NCBI RefSeq assembly: GCF_900112195.1
Contig: NZ_FOKR01000004.1
Span: 26,415 to 90,414, forward strand
DNA: 64,000 nt
Direction: 5' to 3'
Source of the DNA: Butyrivibrio sp. YAB3001
GTDB lineage: Bacteria; Bacillota; Clostridia; Lachnospirales; Lachnospiraceae
The notes under the pieces are model-generated. The model worked only from the letters and a program-made list of their open reading frames with translations, searched no databases and was not told where the DNA came from. Below are positions 26,910-36,655 of the stretch, piece after piece (position 1 is the stretch's first letter; each line of letters begins with the position of its first letter). Both the position numbers and the translations under genes were made by a program.

Positions 26910-28556
26910 TCAAAGAAAATCAACATTATCCATAATCCTACAGATTGCATTTAGCTGATTTTTGTCACTAAACCTGCTTTTTGAAATGAGCGCCATCTGA
27001 GTAACTCCAAGGCTATAGCCCCTAAGCATATCTGTGCATTCATACTCATCGCCAAGGCAATCCACATAATAAACAACATCCGCATTGATTCCCTGTTCAT
27101 AACTAAAATACAATGCCTTATTTCTGCTGTCATATATATCAATATAGACAGCGCCACAGTCACAACTCTCTTCTGAAATAACATTAGTATCAAAGTATTC
27201 AGTTTTCTTACATACAAAACTGATGTAATACTTATTATCGTCAGCCATTCCTCCGATTATGTCACCTACATAACCTTTTAGCTCAGAATTACATAAAATA
27301 TGTATTATTTTTTCTTTCTTGTTCTCACTTGCACGCTTTCTATACTCACATATACTTTGACGCATCTTTTTAAAAAGTTTTTCGCCATTCCCACTCGTCT
27401 CAACATAAAGGGCAAATCGATAGATTGGATTCCATAAGAAATTACTGATATTCTGCTCATTGATTACATTTTGTTCATACAGAAGCAAAAAATATTCCTC
27501 AAAGCCTTTCCATTCATATGAATACCGATCATTTATCCCCAACTGATTTAAAAGAAGCGCTCCTAAACCTGTTTGAGCCTTTAATTCAGTTAATAATGAA
27601 TTATTAAAGCCATAGCGCTTTTCCAGCAGTCTCATGTATTCCTGATCATCACTTTTATCAAGCCACATCGAAACTGCTATCTGGTTATAAACATTCTCAT
27701 AGGGCATCGCGGAAATAATAAAAAAAATCTTATCTGCCCAAAAATAATTCTCATTAGCACCTTCACAGTAGATTAGTTCTCTGTAATATGACCTATAAAA
27801 ATCATGCTTTGAAATTGAATTCAAATTTTTATACTTAATGGAATAAAGCTCAGAATTCATTTGCTGAACTACACCATTTGACCTTTTAGAAAGGTTATCT
27901 TTATGCCTTCTGTAATATAGAAGTGGTTCCTGAATAACATATATGGGATACTTTAAAACAATATCAAACCACAGTTTAAAGTCACCGCATCCGATAAAGT
28001 ATTGATTATAGCCCCCAAATTCAAAAAAAATATCCTTCTTTACCAGCGCTGAGCAGGCATTCATCCAATTATCATATAATGTATAGGTATAAATCCATTC
28101 ATATCTTGATCTGTTTTGTTGATGAGAATATTCAGTATTCATCCTGAAAGGATCCTGTTCTGTTCCATCTTCAAACAGAATCTCATCCCAAGAAAAACAA
28201 GCTCCATATTCCTCATGTTCCGACATTAGCTTTATCTGTTTTTCAAGTTTTTCTGCCTTCCATTTATCATCAGCAGCAATACATGCTATGTACTCACAAT
28301 CACTCTTTTTAATTTCATTCAAGAGAATCCCTTGTGCCCCCACAAGCTTAGTATTATTCTTCAGATTAAAAAAATGGATCTTCTCGCTCTCGTAGGAAGC
28401 CATAATCTGCGCAGAGTCATCTGTTGAACCGTCATTCGCCATCCATAGCTCCCAGTTTGTGTATGCCTGGGATACTATAGATTCTATCGCTTCTGCAACA
28501 TATTTAGCATGGTTATAACAGCACATATAAATCGCCACTTTACCATTTCCAGTCAT
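26910..28556 (-). CDS. GT2 glycosyltransferase, tandem copy A
   Basis: A 548-residue twin of the next gene. GT2 domain at 1-240 with YMCCYNHAKYVAEAIESI, MANDGSTDDSAQ, AADDKWKAEK and FGGYNQYFIGCGDFKLW; the C-terminal domain is again conserved only between the two copies (IIHILCNSEL, YYVDCLGDEYECTDMLRGYS). The first halves are much more alike than the middles, so the pair has diverged, perhaps in acceptor choice. It follows the DegT aminotransferase by about 60 bases and opens the stretch leading to the E1/E2/E3 set. GAGGGAT precedes ATG. Confidence 0.8.
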   Translation of the reverse strand: MTGNGKVAIYMCCYNHAKYVAEAIESIVSQAYTNWELWMANDGSTDDSAQIMASYESEKIHFFNLKNNTKLVGAQGILLNEIKKSDCEYIACIAADDKWKAEKLEKQIKLMSEHEEYGACFSWDEILFEDGTEQDPFRMNTEYSHQQNRSRYEWIYTYTLYDNWMNACSALVKKDIFFEFGGYNQYFIGCGDFKLWFDIVLKYPIYVIQEPLLYYRRHKDNLSKRSNGVVQQMNSELYSIKYKNLNSISKHDFYRSYYRELIYCEGANENYFWADKIFFIISAMPYENVYNQIAVSMWLDKSDDQEYMRLLEKRYGFNNSLLTELKAQTGLGALLLNQLGINDRYSYEWKGFEEYFLLLYEQNVINEQNISNFLWNPIYRFALYVETSGNGEKLFKKMRQSICEYRKRASENKKEKIIHILCNSELKGYVGDIIGGMADDNKYYISFVCKKTEYFDTNVISEESCDCGAVYIDIYDSRNKALYFSYEQGINADVVYYVDCLGDEYECTDMLRGYSLGVTQMALISKSRFSDKNQLNAICRIMDNVDFL

Positions 28557-28616
28557 TGCTTATCCCTCTTAATACTGTAACCTGCTTTCTACGACAATTT
28601 CAGTTTGTTTATCATA

Positions 28617-29810
28617 TTAATACTCATTACAAGCTTTTATTATCTGCCCAACTTCCTCATCAGTAAGCTCCGGGAATATTGGAAGACATACCGTCTGCCC
28701 ACATATCTTCTCTGCAACTTTAAGACATGTATCACCTGCCCCCAGAGCCTCAAAAGCCCTTTGCTTATGAAGTGGCACAGGATAAAAATTGCCTGCACCA
28801 ATTCCATTATCATTAAGATATTTGATGAAGCCTTCTTTATCCTCGACAAGCACTGCAAACTGATGAAAGCACGAAACTCTGTCTGCAAATTCAACCGGCG
28901 GTACTGTTATTTTTTTATTATCGATTCTTTCTTTATATTTCTTTGCTATAGCAGCTCTTTTATCATTAAATAACTCAAGCATTCCAAGCTTCACATTCAA
29001 AACAGCAGCCTGAATGCTATCAAGCCTCGAATTTCCTGCAATAAAATAGTTGTAATATTTACACGGATCATACAAAGGATCTGAAGACTGTTTTTCCATT
29101 TCAGCCAGTTCAGGAACTTCTTTCCCGTATAATTTTTCGTAAGCGATAGCAGCTTGCTTTCCTGCAGCATGGGCCTTCAGACACCTGCATATATTTGCCA
29201 GTTCATCGCTATTTGTGGTTATCATTCCACCGTCACCAAAGCCACCCAGATTCTTTGTAGGATAAAATGAAAAACACCCCAATGTGCCTAAATTTCCTGC
29301 TTTCTTCCCCTTATAGGAAGCCCCGATTGCCTGACATGCATCCTCAATCACAGGAATGCCATATTTTTCACCAATCTTATTTATTTCATCCATATCCGCC
29401 GGAGTTCCAAATATATGTACAGGAAGTATGGCTTTCGTTTTACTTGTGATTTTACTTCTAATTGAATCTACATCTACGTTATAGTTTTCATTATTGACAT
29501 CAGCAAATACCGGCACTGCGCCTATTTGTGCAATTGCTTCCGGCGTTGCAAAAAAAGAAAATGCGCTTGTGATAACTTCATCTCCCGGCTTTATCCCTAC
29601 TGCCAGCAGCGCTATCCTAAGGGCATCCGTTCCATTTCCACAAGTAATCGCATGTTTAACACCAATATACTCTGCAACAGCTTTTTCAAATTCCTTAACA
29701 GCTTTTCCCTCTACATACTGAGTCGACCTCATTACCTCAAGCACAGCTGCTTCTATTTCATTTTCAACAAGCTCATATTGTCTTGATAAATCAAAGAATG
29801 GTATTTTCAT
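28617..29810 (-). CDS. DegT/DnrJ/EryC1 sugar aminotransferase (WbpE/GnnB-like)
   Basis: A 397-residue PLP aminotransferase acting on nucleotide keto-sugars. CGNGTDALRIALLA (phosphate cup), VIEDACQAIGASYKGKK (PLP Asp), and CFSFYPTKNLGGFGDGG with Schiff-base Lys186. The N-terminus IPFFDLSRQY and the overall sequence are closest to the WbpE/WlbC/GnnB type that aminates the 3-keto group of UDP-sugars. With the Gfo/Idh dehydrogenase at 24271 it would form a UDP-3-amino-sugar. Length is slightly over the usual 360-380 because of an insertion around residues 215-245. AAGGGAC ribosome binding site. Confidence 0.82.
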   Translation of the reverse strand: MKIPFFDLSRQYELVENEIEAAVLEVMRSTQYVEGKAVKEFEKAVAEYIGVKHAITCGNGTDALRIALLAVGIKPGDEVITSAFSFFATPEAIAQIGAVPVFADVNNENYNVDVDSIRSKITSKTKAILPVHIFGTPADMDEINKIGEKYGIPVIEDACQAIGASYKGKKAGNLGTLGCFSFYPTKNLGGFGDGGMITTNSDELANICRCLKAHAAGKQAAIAYEKLYGKEVPELAEMEKQSSDPLYDPCKYYNYFIAGNSRLDSIQAAVLNVKLGMLELFNDKRAAIAKKYKERIDNKKITVPPVEFADRVSCFHQFAVLVEDKEGFIKYLNDNGIGAGNFYPVPLHKQRAFEALGAGDTCLKVAEKICGQTVCLPIFPELTDEEVGQIIKACNEY

Positions 29811-29827
29811 ATTTGTCCCTTTTTAAT

Positions 29828-31567
29828 TCAAATGACTCTTTTGCACAAGAAATAGTATTGGAATACTCTAAGTTCATCTTTATCTTTCACATCAAATTCT
29901 CTGGATATTTTTTCAACAAATTCTGCTGGTTCAGAAGCGTTATTATAATTGCGATCTATTTTTTCAACTTCCAGACCAGATCTTCTTAACATTTCAATAG
30001 CTGTGTCTTTTGTAAAGAAACGCAAATGTGTTCTGTCTAAAATTCCATCATCACCGTAATCAAACCTACCATCTATTAAAAGAAGTTCGATAACAGTACG
30101 ATTTCTAATATTTGGCAAACTTACAATAAAATGGCCATTTTGCTTTAAATATGGCATAAATCTCTCAATAGTCTTTTGGGGATCACGCAAGTGTTCAAGA
30201 ACATCAGCACATATTATGTAGTCAAACTGTCCTTCTTGATATGGAATATCCATTGTCTCAACATCTCCCTGGACTATATCCAGCATCGTTTTTCCAACCT
30301 CTGCCACTTCCCTGTCGTACTCAACTCCGCACACCCTTGCATTAGGCCATAAACGCCTTATTCTATTTAATGTATTTCCCATAGCGCAGCCAAGTTCCAA
30401 TACCCTTATCGGAGTGTTATAATCCTCCTCAATAAATGAAAGCAGTTCATTTCTTGCACGCCCGGAGTATTCTCCGTTAAATCCCCATTCATCTTTAAAA
30501 ATGAGCTTGTACTCCTCAATTATCTCATCTGAAATGCCATATATTTCCATTCTATCCATAGTCTTAAAAATATACACATTGAATGGGAGCATGACTTCAT
30601 AACCGGCTTTATGCGCACGTATACAAAAATCTTTATCTTCCAAATAACCTCTTAGATATTTTTCATTCAAAACTCCAATATCATCTATTACTTCTCTTTT
30701 TATCAGCATTGCAAAATCAGAAACATAACTAATTTTTTCAAGTGAAGATCTCATCGGGGCATTAACTGTAAGCGCCGCTTTAATTGCCTCATCCAGATCA
30801 TCACTTCCTGAAGGCATCTTCTGATCACTTATGAATTCATTAGTAATAGCGCCTACAATTCCAATTCTTTTATCTGAATACATTCCCAACATCTGATAGA
30901 AGAAAGAATTATCGATGAGAAACGAATCCGCATCCAGTAAAAGAACATCGTTTCCCTCATTACTCATCTTAATTCCCTTATTAGCAGCTTTGGTATAACC
31001 AATATTTTCTTCATTAAGCACACATGTGATTCCGCTACATTCTCCAATCCATTGCCTTGTTTCATCTGTAGAACCATTATCCACCACGATTATTTCGCTA
31101 ACTTCTTTAGGAACAGTATCAAAAATGCTATTTAAACATCGCTTTAATTGTTCTGACTGATCACACGAAACAATAACAAATGAAACCGGCCTAATCTCTG
31201 CTCCAACTGAAACTTCATTCTCAATATACTCAATTATCAGATTTCTATCTTCGCTGTTCTCGCAATAATACAAGGCATGATAAAAGCATATAAGGGCCTG
31301 TTCTGGGTTAATTCTGGCATAGTATTCCCCTAACATAAGATATAACTCATAATTTTTATGATCACGCAAAAGCCCTATAGTTATCAAATCAAAGGCTTTG
31401 TCATACTCGCCATTCTCCATAAACACTGATGCCGCAATAATGCAATATTCAACGTCATCTTTTAGCTTTGCTATCTCATCATGAAGACATTGACTTAATT
31501 CTTCATATGCTTCCTTTACCATATTGTTCTGAAGATAATTCTTAACTTTCTCCTTGATACTATCCAT
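29828..31567 (-). CDS. TPR / GT2 / SAM-methyltransferase fusion
   Basis: A 579-residue trimodular protein. N-terminal helical TPR-like repeats (about 1-115), GT2 domain with FVIVSCDQSEQLKRCLNSI, VVDNGSTDETRQW and LLDADSF (the DxD is kept), and a C-terminal methyltransferase with LELGCAMGNTL (SAM motif I), GVEYDREVAE and YIICADVLEHLRDP. It should both transfer a sugar and methylate the glycan. The frame is open to 31600, but GAGGAAAGG precedes the ATG at 31567 and the paralogs start at the same place. Of the three relatives (7719, 32587) only this one has an intact GT2 active site. Confidence 0.82.
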   Translation of the reverse strand: MDSIKEKVKNYLQNNMVKEAYEELSQCLHDEIAKLKDDVEYCIIAASVFMENGEYDKAFDLITIGLLRDHKNYELYLMLGEYYARINPEQALICFYHALYYCENSEDRNLIIEYIENEVSVGAEIRPVSFVIVSCDQSEQLKRCLNSIFDTVPKEVSEIIVVDNGSTDETRQWIGECSGITCVLNEENIGYTKAANKGIKMSNEGNDVLLLDADSFLIDNSFFYQMLGMYSDKRIGIVGAITNEFISDQKMPSGSDDLDEAIKAALTVNAPMRSSLEKISYVSDFAMLIKREVIDDIGVLNEKYLRGYLEDKDFCIRAHKAGYEVMLPFNVYIFKTMDRMEIYGISDEIIEEYKLIFKDEWGFNGEYSGRARNELLSFIEEDYNTPIRVLELGCAMGNTLNRIRRLWPNARVCGVEYDREVAEVGKTMLDIVQGDVETMDIPYQEGQFDYIICADVLEHLRDPQKTIERFMPYLKQNGHFIVSLPNIRNRTVIELLLIDGRFDYGDDGILDRTHLRFFTKDTAIEMLRRSGLEVEKIDRNYNNASEPAEFVEKISREFDVKDKDELRVFQYYFLCKRVI

Positions 31568-31637
31568 ATGACACCTTTCCTCTAAAAAACGATAACCCAA
31601 TCTGACATACTATCAGCGTTTCGAAATTGACCCTGGT

Positions 31638-32585
31638 TCAGTAAATGAAATCCGAATAATTATCAACAAAAATCCTGCGATTCTCTTCATATCCGTCCCA
31701 GTTTATTCCTTTGAAATCATGCATACACCAGGCCATTTTCTGTCTCGGAATAATTATTTCATACCCCCGCTTTCTAAATTCCATAGACTGGGAAGCATCA
31801 TAGAAATGCCATCCCTTAAAAATATCTTCTCGCCACAAAATATCATTTTGCGTAACAATCATAAATCCATCAGTTAATGCTGCAGAAAAATCGTTGCCAT
31901 AATCAACACATTCGTTGAAAGTCTCTGCCACACCATCCTCACCCGTCTCAACATGAATCACCGCACCGTATCGTTCTGATTGCCACATAACTCCACTTTC
32001 AGGCACATTTACCGTTCCCATCATTCCTATCATTCCAGCTTTAGGATGCCGTTCAAACACATCAATTACATCAAAAATAAAAAATGGATTAAGTATTCTT
32101 ACATCCTGATGCATATAAACTTTATATTTTGCTGAAGATGATCTCATCGCCTCGTTATAGCCGGTACACATAGACTGCGCCTCGGTAATTTTGATAAATT
32201 CAACTTCTATTCCTTCCGGAATCCACAGCCTGTCAATCCAGGCTTTCATTTCATCATATTCATAATCGTTGTTGCAGCATGTAATAAAGCAAAACCTTTC
32301 CGTGGAATTGTCTTTTTCACATAAGCTTTTTTCCAGATCAAGACACATCTCATCTATCACTTCCTGCGGACGAAAAAATCTATCCTGAGCCGGAATGTTA
32401 TAGCAGATTCGTTTATAAACGTACAAAGGATCAAGCGAGTATTGTGCAACATACCTTTTAAGCTCGTCATTAGTAATGCCCATATGCAAAGTCCATTCCA
32501 AAACAGCATCCGGGCTTTCATCTGACCACCATTCCAGTCTTTGTATTTTCTTTTTCAAAATGTCTTGTTCTAACAAATCATTCAC
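31638..32585 (-). CDS. GT2-like glycosyltransferase (PF13712/StrF-like)
   Basis: A 315-residue protein of the StrF-like branch of GT-A transferases. Key segments: CFITCCNNDYEYDEMKAWID, YNEAMRSSSAKYKVYMHQDV (HQD as the metal-site equivalent), RILNPFFIFDVIDVF, IGMMGTV, and a C-terminal GWHFYDASQSMEF with MAWCMHDF. Related to 36655-37998 (C-terminal part) and 43864-44790. The start is not strong: GTG at 32585 has AAGG immediately adjacent, and a TTG at 32576 would be better spaced. Donor and acceptor unknown. Confidence 0.72.
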   Translation of the reverse strand: MNDLLEQDILKKKIQRLEWWSDESPDAVLEWTLHMGITNDELKRYVAQYSLDPLYVYKRICYNIPAQDRFFRPQEVIDEMCLDLEKSLCEKDNSTERFCFITCCNNDYEYDEMKAWIDRLWIPEGIEVEFIKITEAQSMCTGYNEAMRSSSAKYKVYMHQDVRILNPFFIFDVIDVFERHPKAGMIGMMGTVNVPESGVMWQSERYGAVIHVETGEDGVAETFNECVDYGNDFSAALTDGFMIVTQNDILWREDIFKGWHFYDASQSMEFRKRGYEIIIPRQKMAWCMHDFKGINWDGYEENRRIFVDNYSDFIY

Positions 32586-32586
32586 C

Positions 32587-34251
32587 TTAAATCACTTTTG
32601 CACAAACAACATACTGAAAAGTATCAAACTGCTCTTTGTCAGCCACTTCCTCAATTGCTAATAACTTGTCAAAAAAAGCATTGTAACTATCCGTATTATC
32701 TGTAAGGCTCTTTAATGAGGACATTTCTACTATTTCGTATCCTCTCTCTTCAAACAGTTTCTTTACTTCCTTCTTGGTAAAAAATCTCAAATGAGTTCTG
32801 TCAAGCACTCCTGAATCCTGATATTCAAAATTCCCACGTAGAAGATCATAAATAACTTTAGCATTCATAATATTGGGGATACTTGCAATTATGCAGCCAT
32901 CACTTTTCAGATTCTTCTTTAATCTATCGACCAACGAATATGGATCAACTAAATGTTCTAAAACATCCGCAAATACGATATAGTCGTATTTCTCGTCTTC
33001 GCCAAAGGAATACGTCTCAATATTTCCACATTCCATATTCATATAATTTGATGCCATTTCGGCGACATTCTCCACAAGTTCAATCCCTTTTATATTTGCA
33101 TGAGGGTAAAGATATTTGATTCTTGCAAGTGTTGAACCTAGTCCGGCTCCTACCTCAAGAATATCAAGCACTGCCTCATTGTCCTCCCGTATCATTTTAA
33201 TGGGTTCTCTTCTCATGTTTAGATAATAATCAGCATAAAAGCCCCATTTATCCTGAATTTTCTCTTTGTCTCTATCCTGATAGGGAGTATTTTTCTTTAG
33301 CATACTTTCCCTGATAAATCTGTATACAAATGAATTCCAGCACACATAATTTTTATATCCATTGGAAATAACCTTAAGACCAATGTCTGTATATTGTCCC
33401 CTGTCAGATAGTAACGAATCATCCAACGGAAAAACCTTGTCTTTGACTTCATTCTTAATTAACAAACATGCGCCATCAATAACGCACTTGCTTTCATAAG
33501 GAAACTCAGATGGTATATTATTTACCGCAGAAAACTCAAATGCTTCCTTCGGATTTTGTATTGTTCTTTCCTCTGGCATCTGATAGAAAAAGGCACAATT
33601 AGAAACAGCACTGCAAGCACCAACATCATTTTTATCATATAAGGCCATACGAAGTGAAAATAAAGCATTTGGCATCATCATAACGTCACTGCTAAGCAAC
33701 AAAATATCGTTTTGTTCATTCAGAGACTTAATACTCTCATTGATTATTTCAGCTCTTTTTTCAAAATCACTAACATCTATACATAGCAAATCATAACATT
33801 GCTCAAAACATGTAGTTCTTATGCTATCAATGCACCTTTCTAAAAAATCTTTCCCTTCATAATAAATGACAACAATAGATGTTTTATTAACAGAAGGCTT
33901 TTCTTTCTCATTAAAATCGTCAATTATAGCTTCTATCGCCTGTACATCCTCATCAGGTCCGTGTTTTTTAGCGTAATACAATGCATTTTCATAGGAAAGC
34001 AGTGCTTTATTACTGTTATCAGTTCTATAGAAATTACCAAGTAGCAGGTACAATTCATAGTTATGATAATTAAATCGCAGTCCTGTCTGAATCAGGTCAA
34101 AAAGACTATTTCTGTCATTAAAATACTCAAGTATCGTTGCTCCTATGATGCATAGATTCTCGTCAAGCTCATGAGTTTTGGTATATTCAATAAAAAGATC
34201 CAGGGCCTCATTCCACGATTCTCTTTGCACTGCTGATAAAATGTGCTCCAT
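32587..34251 (-). CDS. TPR-like / GT2-fold / SAM methyltransferase fusion
   Basis: A 554-residue paralog of 7719-9389 (both begin MEN/MEHILSA-Q-ESW). TPR-like repeats at 1-115, a GT2-fold domain at about 120-330 in which the DxD position reads LLSSDVMMM and the D-N-x-S motif is missing, and a class I methyltransferase at about 350-550 with EVGAGLGSTLARI, GIELVE and YIVFADVLEHLVDP. The methyltransferase is probably active and the transferase domain probably not. The start at 34251 has GGAGAG 6 bases upstream; the extension to 34272 is rejected. Confidence 0.76.
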   Translation of the reverse strand: MEHILSAVQRESWNEALDLFIEYTKTHELDENLCIIGATILEYFNDRNSLFDLIQTGLRFNYHNYELYLLLGNFYRTDNSNKALLSYENALYYAKKHGPDEDVQAIEAIIDDFNEKEKPSVNKTSIVVIYYEGKDFLERCIDSIRTTCFEQCYDLLCIDVSDFEKRAEIINESIKSLNEQNDILLLSSDVMMMPNALFSLRMALYDKNDVGACSAVSNCAFFYQMPEERTIQNPKEAFEFSAVNNIPSEFPYESKCVIDGACLLIKNEVKDKVFPLDDSLLSDRGQYTDIGLKVISNGYKNYVCWNSFVYRFIRESMLKKNTPYQDRDKEKIQDKWGFYADYYLNMRREPIKMIREDNEAVLDILEVGAGLGSTLARIKYLYPHANIKGIELVENVAEMASNYMNMECGNIETYSFGEDEKYDYIVFADVLEHLVDPYSLVDRLKKNLKSDGCIIASIPNIMNAKVIYDLLRGNFEYQDSGVLDRTHLRFFTKKEVKKLFEERGYEIVEMSSLKSLTDNTDSYNAFFDKLLAIEEVADKEQFDTFQYVVCAKVI

Positions 34252-34276
34252 TTGCTTCTCTCCATGCGGCATTTAA

Positions 34277-35431
34277 TCATACGTCATCAATGATTTCTAA
34301 GATTTGCCTGAATCTATTTTCCCAATCATCATATCTTTTTGCAGTATCGTAACCATTCTGAGCAACATTAGCTGCCATCTTAGGATTATCCAGCAAAAAT
34401 TTCACATCTGCTGCCATCTGCTCGGGATTATTCAGGTCGAAGAACACAATATTATTTCCATCTAGATATCTCTGCTCAAGATATTCTGATCTATCGCTAA
34501 CGCACAATGCTCCATTTAACATACTGTCAAAATTCTTTTCACTGCATCCTTTTTTGAACCAAGGTATAAAACACAGAGAAATCTTTGCATCTGATACCTT
34601 CTCCAATACTTCTCTTGAGGAAACTCTATTATGAATCTTGATATTTGATGAAAATATAACAACATCATCTCGCCATCCATCACCAAAAATATCAACAGAC
34701 ACTCCAAGCTTATCAAGTGCCGCCATTGCTCTTAACTTAAACTGCCTCCTGACATATCGCTCAATCGGAAGATACGCTTCCTGGATTATACTTAATCTGT
34801 GCTCTTTATTGATATTTTTATCGTCTCCAATATATTCCTTAATTGTTTCCTCTACAGTAAGTCTGTCGTTTTCGAGCAATCTTTTAATACAATAGCCAAA
34901 TAAATCTTTACTCGCCTCTATGCTCAGATACGGTAACTGGTAAAAGCCATTTACTTCATGACAATTCCCCATATATATGACATCAATAGTCCTTTCATCA
35001 TATGGAATTCGTCCTGCTAATTCTGTACCTCCATTTGGAACAAACCATATATTATGTATAAGCGGATAAAACTCCCGAACAAAATCAACATGATTTTTAT
35101 CCAAACATATCACATCTGTAGTGCACGGTGGATTCAGTAAAATATCGCCAAAATAGCTTGGATGATCCACAATAAAATCAAAAAATGGAATTCCATATCT
35201 ATTCCATATGTTTTGAGATAAAATCGTCACATCAATTCCAACATTATTAAATGAAAAAGCAACGCATTCACCACCCTCAATAAAATGTAACAGTTGTTCC
35301 TCATAGTCCAGGATATTCTTAGTATCAACTACTATGTATTCAGCGCAAATGCGTCTAAGATAGTCAGTCATTCTCTCAGTAAAAAAATCAAGTGTTTCCA
35401 CTTCACCTTTCAAGATGATCAGACGTTTCAT
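34277..35431 (-). CDS. CgeB-like glycosyltransferase
   Basis: A 384-residue GT-B protein with a CgeB-type C-terminal half: ISLCFIPWFKKGCSEKNFDSMLNGALCVSDRSEYL, then a region ending VAQNGYDTAKRYDDWENR, typical of Glyco_trans_1_2. The N-terminal half contains VAFSFNNVG, IPFFDFIVDHPSYF and VICLDKNHVDFV, positions that match the DUF3880 pattern of its relatives but with little identity. Most similar in outline to 17611-18771. AGGAG before ATG. Donor unknown. Confidence 0.75.
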   Translation of the reverse strand: MKRLIILKGEVETLDFFTERMTDYLRRICAEYIVVDTKNILDYEEQLLHFIEGGECVAFSFNNVGIDVTILSQNIWNRYGIPFFDFIVDHPSYFGDILLNPPCTTDVICLDKNHVDFVREFYPLIHNIWFVPNGGTELAGRIPYDERTIDVIYMGNCHEVNGFYQLPYLSIEASKDLFGYCIKRLLENDRLTVEETIKEYIGDDKNINKEHRLSIIQEAYLPIERYVRRQFKLRAMAALDKLGVSVDIFGDGWRDDVVIFSSNIKIHNRVSSREVLEKVSDAKISLCFIPWFKKGCSEKNFDSMLNGALCVSDRSEYLEQRYLDGNNIVFFDLNNPEQMAADVKFLLDNPKMAANVAQNGYDTAKRYDDWENRFRQILEIIDDV

Positions 35432-35473
35432 TTTCTATCTCCTAAATCATAGATGGTAGTGTCAAATCTGATT

Positions 35474-36655
35474 TCACCCAACAACTGTCCTTATCATTTC
35501 CATAACTCTAAGAGTAATAGTATGTTTGCTACAAACCTCCTCATAACCACTCTTAGCAATTTTTATACGTTCTTCATCATGCTCAAGATAATACGTAATT
35601 TTTTCTTTCATCTCGCACCGACTTGAATACGTTTCCAAATGAACACCGGGTATAAAATAATCCGTTATCTCACTCTGATCATTTGTCAAAAGAAATCCTC
35701 TACACGCAAGGACATCCCAAATCCGCTGTGGAAGTCCGGTCTGAATTCCTCTCATTGTCATATTCAGGTTAATTTTGCTATTTCTAAATATCACAGGCAT
35801 TTCGGTATAAGACTTTGCCACTCCATGTACTCTGACATTTTTAGATAATTCTTTTGTAGTGCTCCCTGTAAAAAGATGAACAGAAAAACCTTTAATAGTA
35901 TCTGCAAGGTCATTTAATATATCTATTCTTTCTAAAAACGCCATATGCGAAGCAATATAGTCATTTATTACCACATATGAGTCCATGTCTATTACTCCAT
36001 CCTCATATTTGATAAAACTATCTGATGCATCTCTTATCACGTTAATATCTTCAGACTTAAGATCCGATGCTATTTTTTCTAACCCACTGGCTGTTTTATT
36101 AAACTGTTCTCTGATAATATCCTCATAATGTTTCCTTGATTTCTCATCAAGTTTCAAATCCAAAAATGGATCTTTTTCATTGTATAAAGAACCCACAAAA
36201 GAAATATCGTACTTATCTTCATAAGAATCGCCTAGAAGCACTGCCACTCTCTCACACGGTGCTCCAAGAGGCAGATAAAATACCCCTCCGGGATTCTCAT
36301 TTTTTACTGACAGATACTGCTGTCTGTCGAACAAGAATACTCTGTTCATTTTATTTCTGATTGAGGGATGATATATCTGATAAACAGGGCAATCCACTGA
36401 TTCTGCCAGATAAAACACCCCAAGTCTCTCGCACAAAATAGACAGAAAAGGGAAAAAATTAATTGAAAAAATAAACAATGGCCTGTTATCAGAGATCATA
36501 TTTCCAAGTCTTGTCATCTTTTCACTGACGCTCATTTTCTGGTCAAAACCATCCATATCCTCTCTGACGTCTATCCCAAGCCTTGAAAAAGCATCAATAT
36601 AATCCGGTTCACATATACTGTTATAACGATAAAAAATAATATTCATAAAATGCAT
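35474..36655 (-). CDS. CgeB-like glycosyltransferase (DUF3880)
   Basis: A 393-residue near-twin of 12363-13535: [75 protein letters not shown] and [34 protein letters not shown] are shared. Its ATG at 36655 overlaps the stop of the preceding gene (TAATG), suggesting translational coupling; a second ATG at 36646 is the start used by the paralog. The copies are about 23 kb apart, pointing to dispersed duplication within the island. Confidence 0.8.
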   Translation of the reverse strand: [393 protein letters not shown]

